Of a DNA stretch of 8,970 bases, positions 5,385-8,970 are shown in pieces (position 1 is the first letter of the stretch; every line of letters begins with the position of its first letter). Origin of the DNA: Acidobacteriaceae bacterium (GTDB lineage: Bacteria; Acidobacteriota; Terriglobia; Terriglobales; Acidobacteriaceae); NCBI GenBank assembly GCA_003165095.1, contig PLSH01000059.1:7418-16387 (forward strand), read 5' to 3'. The notes under the pieces are model-generated. The model made no database searches, was not told the origin of the DNA, and saw nothing but the letters and a program-made list of their open reading frames with translations. The position numbers and the translations under genes are program-made.

Positions 5385-5421
5385 CGGGAACAACGGCTCG
5401 AAGGTAAAAAAAGGAGACGCA

Positions 5422-5610
5422 ATGACGGGAAACAGGCACAACCCTGAAGGAAACAGCAGCGATAGCGGTGAACCGGATCCTGGTCCTTACTGGAGACGGA
5501 TGCACCGTGACTGGCGCTTCTGGACAGGCGCGCTCCTGATGGCTGCAGCGCTCGCTGTCTTCATTTTTATCGGCGGCGTGGCGTCGGTTCCGTGGGCTCG
5601 ACCGCAATAA
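5422..5610 (+). CDS. small single-pass membrane protein downstream of the stress gene
   Basis: The product is 62 residues. AAGGAG lies 5 nt before the ATG at 5422. The frame is open upstream to 5281 but that part lies inside the stress-protein gene in another frame. A polar Pro/Ser/Gly-rich N-terminus (1-22) is followed by an aromatic/basic motif (YWRRMHRDWRFW, 23-34), one transmembrane helix (about 35-54, TGALLMAAALAVFIFIGGVA) and a short tail (SVPWARPQ). From memory, similar small proteins with a YW..AHRDWRFW pattern occur in acidobacteria without known function. The 37-bp spacing and shared strand suggest an operon with the stress protein. Confidence 0.75.
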   Translation: MTGNRHNPEGNSSDSGEPDPGPYWRRMHRDWRFWTGALLMAAALAVFIFIGGVASVPWARPQ

Positions 5611-5882
5611 AGGCGGAAAGCAGTCAGCGGGATAGCGCAGGAACCCAAGCTGCCTTGCACCGGAGCCGATTGCTGAGTCCTGAGGTGTTGCTGCTGTGTG
5701 ATTGCTCCCATCGTGAATGAGTGCCGGCGCTGTCGGCGGCATCGATCACGGCTTCTCATTCCCAGTCGCATACTTCAACCGGCGTTGCCTCGCACGAGGC
5801 TGGCCGACCTTCCTGGTCGATTTCCAAAAGCACTGGCCGACCTTGACGCCTTCGGGGCGAACTCTCAATGTTCTTCCAAATA
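5611..5882. other. 272-bp convergent spacer with small repeats
   Basis: No gene is supported here. The spacer holds GCCTC GCAC GAGGC (5787-5800), a 5-bp hairpin, directly followed by CTGGCCGACCTT (5800-5811). That 12-mer recurs at 5833-5844, 33 bp on. A second small stem is CGCC TTCGG GGCG (about 5847-5859). None is followed by a T-tract, so they are not classical terminators, but the spacer lies between two gene ends where one would expect them. Confidence 0.4.
5800..5844 (+). repeat. 12-bp direct repeat pair
   Basis: CTGGCCGACCTT occurs at 5800-5811 and 5833-5844, with 21 bp between copies. It could be part of a dispersed intergenic repeat or a chance duplication. Only a genome-wide search would show which. 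Confidence 0.4.
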
Positions 5883-6710
5883 CTAGACCACATATATGTG
5901 AATCCCCATCTTGCGGAACGGGGCAATCTTCTCCTCTGTCACGCCACTGTCGGTCACAATTACGTCTACCGCGGAGGTCGGCGCAATCAGCCACTTTGCG
6001 GCTACGCCGAACTTGCTACTGTCGGCAACCACGATTTTTCGCCGTGCCTGCTGCACCATGACTTTGTTGAGTTCGGCCTCATCGGAGTTGAAGCAAGTCA
6101 ATCCCAGCTCGCTGTCGATTCCGTTCACACCAATGAAAAGTGTATCGATGAATACCTTGCTTACGCTCTGGATGGCTGTCGGGCCTACCAGGGAGAACCA
6201 GGTACCTCGCAGGCTTCCCCCGGTTACAAACACCTCGATGTCCTTGCGATTGCATAGCTCCATCGCCACGTTCACGGTATTGGTGACGACCGTAAGTCCG
6301 CGGTTCATGGGCAGGCAACGAATGGTTTCAGTGGTTGTGGTGCCGGCTGTCATCGCGACAATATCGCCATCGTTCACGAGCGCCGCCGCGGCCCTGGCAA
6401 TCCGCCGCTTCTCGTCGGCAAAGCTCTCCATCTGCTCCTGGAACGATCGGTCGGCCCGGAAAGGCTCATAGAAGAGCGGCTCCAGTTGCGCCGCACCCCC
6501 GTGCACACGGCGCAATACCCCCCGCTCATGCAGTTCTTCCAGGTCACGGCGGATGGTGTGCATAGACACACCGAGTTCCACGCACAGATCCTCGACCTTT
6601 GCGGTTCCAGTCTCGCGCAGGCGCTGCAATATGGCTGCATGACGCCGTTCCTGCTTCGTGCCCCGTGCCATTTCTGCCTCAGGCATTCTCAAGACTCCAT
6701 CTGCCGTCAT
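5883..6710 (-). CDS. DeoR/GlpR-family transcriptional repressor
   Basis: The product is 275 residues, slightly longer than the usual 250-260 because of a 16-residue lead. The start at 6710 is preferred because its ATG overlaps the TGA of the upstream glycosidase gene (ATGA, 6707-6710), a typical coupled junction. ATGs at 6686 and 6671 are alternatives, the latter with GAGG 5 nt upstream. An N-terminal winged helix-turn-helix (about 21-72) carries the family signature VSMHTIRRDLEELHERGVLRR, broken here at residues 48-68, then VHGGA (69-73). The C-terminal sugar-phosphate-sensing domain has DGDIVAM-TAGTTTTET (114-129), VVTNT (141-145), VFVTGGSLR (160-168), FIGVNGID (192-199), GLTCFNSDEAE (203-213) and KIVVADSSKFG (225-235). 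Such proteins usually repress sugar-use genes and are released by a phosphorylated sugar. Here the likely target is its own operon with the glycosidase; the ligand is unknown. Confidence 0.94.
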   Translation of the reverse strand: MTADGVLRMPEAEMARGTKQERRHAAILQRLRETGTAKVEDLCVELGVSMHTIRRDLEELHERGVLRRVHGGAAQLEPLFYEPFRADRSFQEQMESFADEKRRIARAAAALVNDGDIVAMTAGTTTTETIRCLPMNRGLTVVTNTVNVAMELCNRKDIEVFVTGGSLRGTWFSLVGPTAIQSVSKVFIDTLFIGVNGIDSELGLTCFNSDEAELNKVMVQQARRKIVVADSSKFGVAAKWLIAPTSAVDVIVTDSGVTEEKIAPFRKMGIHIYVV

Positions 6711-8950
6711 TTTGCTCTCGTGTCAATCTGCACGGTAACGTCCCGGTGCGAAATTGTGGGGTGAGCGCTGTCGTCATCGGCCGCTGCAATCGCCTGCAGC
6801 GAGCATTTGCCCGGCTCAGCCGGAGTCTTCAGTGTCATGGTGAAAGACTGCGCTCCAAGTGGCGTCAGCGAGAACGGCGCCTCCACGGCAGCAAGTTCCT
6901 TGCCTGCGGCGTCTGTAAACACCAGCCGCAGCTCGCCCGTGCGCTGCCTGTCCTCATCGTTCACCATGGCAATGGTATAGTCACGAAGTTCGCCGGCGTT
7001 CACGATCGGATGCCAGAAGTTCAGATACACACCCATAGGATTGAAGGCCTGCTCCAGGTCCGCTTCGAAGTGCGGTTCCAACTTGAGGTTTTGGAGATCG
7101 ATGAAGTGATCGGACGTGAACGCCCTGGGGTCGCTCGCCGTGAGGTAAACAAAGTGCAGAACGCCCGCATAGCGGCGATAAGCGCGCCAGAACTCCGTTT
7201 CTCCGCCCAGCAGATAGGCTTGCAAAGCGAAACGGTTTTCCGTCGTATTGCGGTCGCCCAGCAGGCGAGGATACAGCTTTTCAGTCAACAGCGTCGGCGT
7301 GCCGTCGCGGTTCAGCCACAGCCAGCCGTACTCATTCAGAATCATCGCGTGCCCGGTCTTGATGGTCGCGTTATTCGACTCGGGGCCCATCATCGATTCA
7401 AGGTCGGTCATCTGGAACTCGTGACGCCCAGCCTGTGGCTCGTTCATCGCCGTTCCGTAAAAAAGATATTGATGATCCTCCACCGGATCGTCCGCGCCGG
7501 CAGGAGCGTTGTAGCTATTCTCCCAGGGGCGGCGCGACAGGTCCAGATTCCGCACCGCCGGAATAATCACGCTCGAAAACAGCGGCAGCCACGACTCGTT
7601 GGTGGCGTCCCAGATGGCCACGCTGGGATGATTCCAGTTGTCTCGCATCCACTCGCTGTACTCGCCAATCATTTCGCCGGTGTCGTAGTCGGCGTGAAAT
7701 TTGCCCCAGTCGTGGCCGGTCCACACCATATATTCGTTTTCAATGAGCAGGCCGTTCTCATCGGCGATTTCAAGCCAGCGATCCGGCACCGGGCCAATGC
7801 AGAAGCGGAAGGCGTTCCAGTGCATCTGCTTCGGGATCACGACGAGCAGGCGGTGCAGCCATGCTTCATTCCACGGCAGAGTTCCGCTCTCCGGGTCCTC
7901 GAAAAAGCGGTGCAGCGTGATGTTCGATCCGCGGAGAAAATAGGGACGGCCGTTCAGGTAGGCGCGCTGCGTCGCGGTGTCGAAGCGAAACTCGCGCATC
8001 CCGAAGCGCGTTGTTGCTTCATCGCCGCTGGTGACGGTCGCAAGCTGGTAGAGAAACGGATCTTCGGGAGTCCACAGGTGCGCATTGGGAATTGGAACCG
8101 TTTGCGTCACGGTCTTCGTGCCGCCGGCCGGTACTTCCACTTGCGTCACGATTTTTCCCGAGGCCGCGGTGCGCGATTTCCATTCGACAACATTCTGCGT
8201 GACCTCGGTGGTAAGTGCGCGGTCGGAATAGTTGCGCAACACTGTCTGCACCAAGGCGCTGGAACCTGCCAGTTGCGGCGCCACCTGCACCGTGGAGATG
8301 ACCGGATTGTCCATCGCCATGAGGCTCACATCGTCGTAGATGCCCGGCGTCCATCGGTTCTTCTCGAAGTCCGTCCCTTGTGAAACATTGGCCGGTAGCA
8401 CGCCTGGATGCGCACCGATGCGGATCACCAGTTCGTTTTGCGCACTCCAGCGAATGGAGCGTGTCACGTCAAAGTATGCAGCGGTGAAACAGGGATCGTG
8501 CTCGCCGATGCGCACTCCGTTCAGGTACACCACCGCGCCGAACTGCGCCTTGTTTACCTTGAGCAGAGCTACCGCGGCCTTTGCCGGCGCCTCGAATGTC
8601 CTTCGGTACCAGAAGTAATTGCGCTGCTGATGCGAGACGCCACGCACGTTGCCGAGCTTGTCGTAGTCCGCCTGGCTGTACCTGCCTTGCCGCACCAGGT
8701 TCGAAAGCAGTTGGAGGGTCTGGTACTGATCCACATCGGCAAAGGCCGGGGCCGCCGAGTGCGTGAGCCCCGGTACCGGCGCCGTGTGATGGTAGGCTGT
8801 TGGAATTTGGCCGGCGCCGACACTGTCCTCCACATCCCATGTGCCGTTAAGAGACAGCGTCGTCCGGTGCGCAGCCAGGGTGCTCGCTGACAGTGAAGAA
8901 ATCATGAAAGCGCAGCACAAAAGAGTGTGAATTGTCCGCCGTGAATTCAT
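6707..8950 (-). CDS. exported glycoside hydrolase, GH2-like (beta-galactosidase/glucuronidase fold)
   Basis: The product is 747 residues. AGGAG lies 7 nt before the ATG at 8950. A signal peptide (1-27, with a hydrophobic core LLCCAFMISSLSAS and cleavage after TLAA) sends it to the periplasm or outside. An N-terminal jelly-roll sugar-binding domain (about 30-215) carries LNGTWDV (34-40), YFWYRRTFE (112-120), VYLNGVRIGEHD (141-152) and WTPGIYDDVSL (200-210). An insert at about 70-110 is unlike the classical family. An Ig-like domain (about 215-320) is followed by the TIM barrel (about 325-620): LNGRPYFLRGSN, IADENGLLIENEY (395-407), and NHPSVAIWDATNES with the likely acid/base Glu452. The likely nucleophile is Glu540 in LNEYGW (538-543). 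A C-terminal beta domain (about 640-745) closes the protein. Both catalytic Glu residues are present, so it should be active. The sugar specificity cannot be read from sequence. Confidence 0.93.
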   Translation of the reverse strand: MNSRRTIHTLLCCAFMISSLSASTLAAHRTTLSLNGTWDVEDSVGAGQIPTAYHHTAPVPGLTHSAAPAFADVDQYQTLQLLSNLVRQGRYSQADYDKLGNVRGVSHQQRNYFWYRRTFEAPAKAAVALLKVNKAQFGAVVYLNGVRIGEHDPCFTAAYFDVTRSIRWSAQNELVIRIGAHPGVLPANVSQGTDFEKNRWTPGIYDDVSLMAMDNPVISTVQVAPQLAGSSALVQTVLRNYSDRALTTEVTQNVVEWKSRTAASGKIVTQVEVPAGGTKTVTQTVPIPNAHLWTPEDPFLYQLATVTSGDEATTRFGMREFRFDTATQRAYLNGRPYFLRGSNITLHRFFEDPESGTLPWNEAWLHRLLVVIPKQMHWNAFRFCIGPVPDRWLEIADENGLLIENEYMVWTGHDWGKFHADYDTGEMIGEYSEWMRDNWNHPSVAIWDATNESWLPLFSSVIIPAVRNLDLSRRPWENSYNAPAGADDPVEDHQYLFYGTAMNEPQAGRHEFQMTDLESMMGPESNNATIKTGHAMILNEYGWLWLNRDGTPTLLTEKLYPRLLGDRNTTENRFALQAYLLGGETEFWRAYRRYAGVLHFVYLTASDPRAFTSDHFIDLQNLKLEPHFEADLEQAFNPMGVYLNFWHPIVNAGELRDYTIAMVNDEDRQRTGELRLVFTDAAGKELAAVEAPFSLTPLGAQSFTMTLKTPAEPGKCSLQAIAAADDDSAHPTISHRDVTVQIDTRAK

Positions 8951-8970
8951 GTACGCACTCCTTCAGAAAT

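Noticed and set aside
5717..6061. Plus-strand frame of 114 codons in the convergent spacer
   Set aside because: It runs into the DeoR gene antisense and has no ribosome site. The WPT repeats in its translation come from the 12-bp direct repeat.
6599..8383. 594-codon open frame on the plus strand
   Set aside because: It is fully antisense to the DeoR and GH2-like genes, has Arg/His/Val-rich shadow composition and no recognisable domain, while the minus-strand proteins have clear family motifs.
1..8970. CRISPR array, tRNA, rRNA, insertion sequence or prophage genes
   Set aside because: I looked for regular repeat-spacer units, cloverleaf-like stems and transposase or integrase motifs and saw none.

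Overview
The window looks like chromosomal DNA from a moderately GC-rich Gram-negative bacterium. The best guess is Acidobacteriota (Terriglobia-type). This is inference from gene content: a secreted protein of a type I associate with acidobacteria, a DUF3309-like micro-protein, many small membrane proteins, and an exported GH2-like glycosidase with a DeoR-type regulator. There is no rRNA, tRNA, CRISPR array or recognisable transposase.

Layout. Positions 1-743 (-) hold the N-terminal part of a GT4-type glycosyltransferase that runs off the left edge. Just upstream on the same strand is a small two-helix membrane protein (808-1062). Positions 1293-3143 (-) hold three envelope-type genes: an exported protein of unknown function (1293-1964), a 197-residue membrane-anchored protein (2050-2643), and a 98-residue membrane-anchored relative of it (2847-3143). 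The last two share an EYDR-centred segment and a near-identical leader, so they look like an old tandem duplication. A 52-residue DUF3309-like protein (3396-3554, +) is divergent from them. After about 400 bp with no firm gene comes a MarC-family membrane protein (-, TTG start). It is divergent from a universal stress protein (4878-5384, +), which is followed 37 bp later by a 62-residue single-pass membrane protein (5422-5610, +). A convergent spacer with small repeats separates this from the last block. That block is an operon on the minus strand: an exported GH2-like glycosidase (6707-8950) whose stop overlaps by 4 bp the start of a DeoR-family repressor (5883-6710).

How the genes may work together. 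Positions 800-5610 read as an envelope and stress-response neighbourhood. The operon at 5883-8950 reads as a carbohydrate-use unit carrying its own regulator.

The most interesting non-coding signal is a 22-bp element. It occurs with 20 of 22 matches upstream of the small membrane protein (1092-1113) and upstream of the universal stress protein (4796-4817), in the same orientation relative to each gene. A weaker third copy lies at 3281-3303. It could be a shared promoter or operator for a stress regulon. I found no clear evidence of a wholly new multi-gene system.
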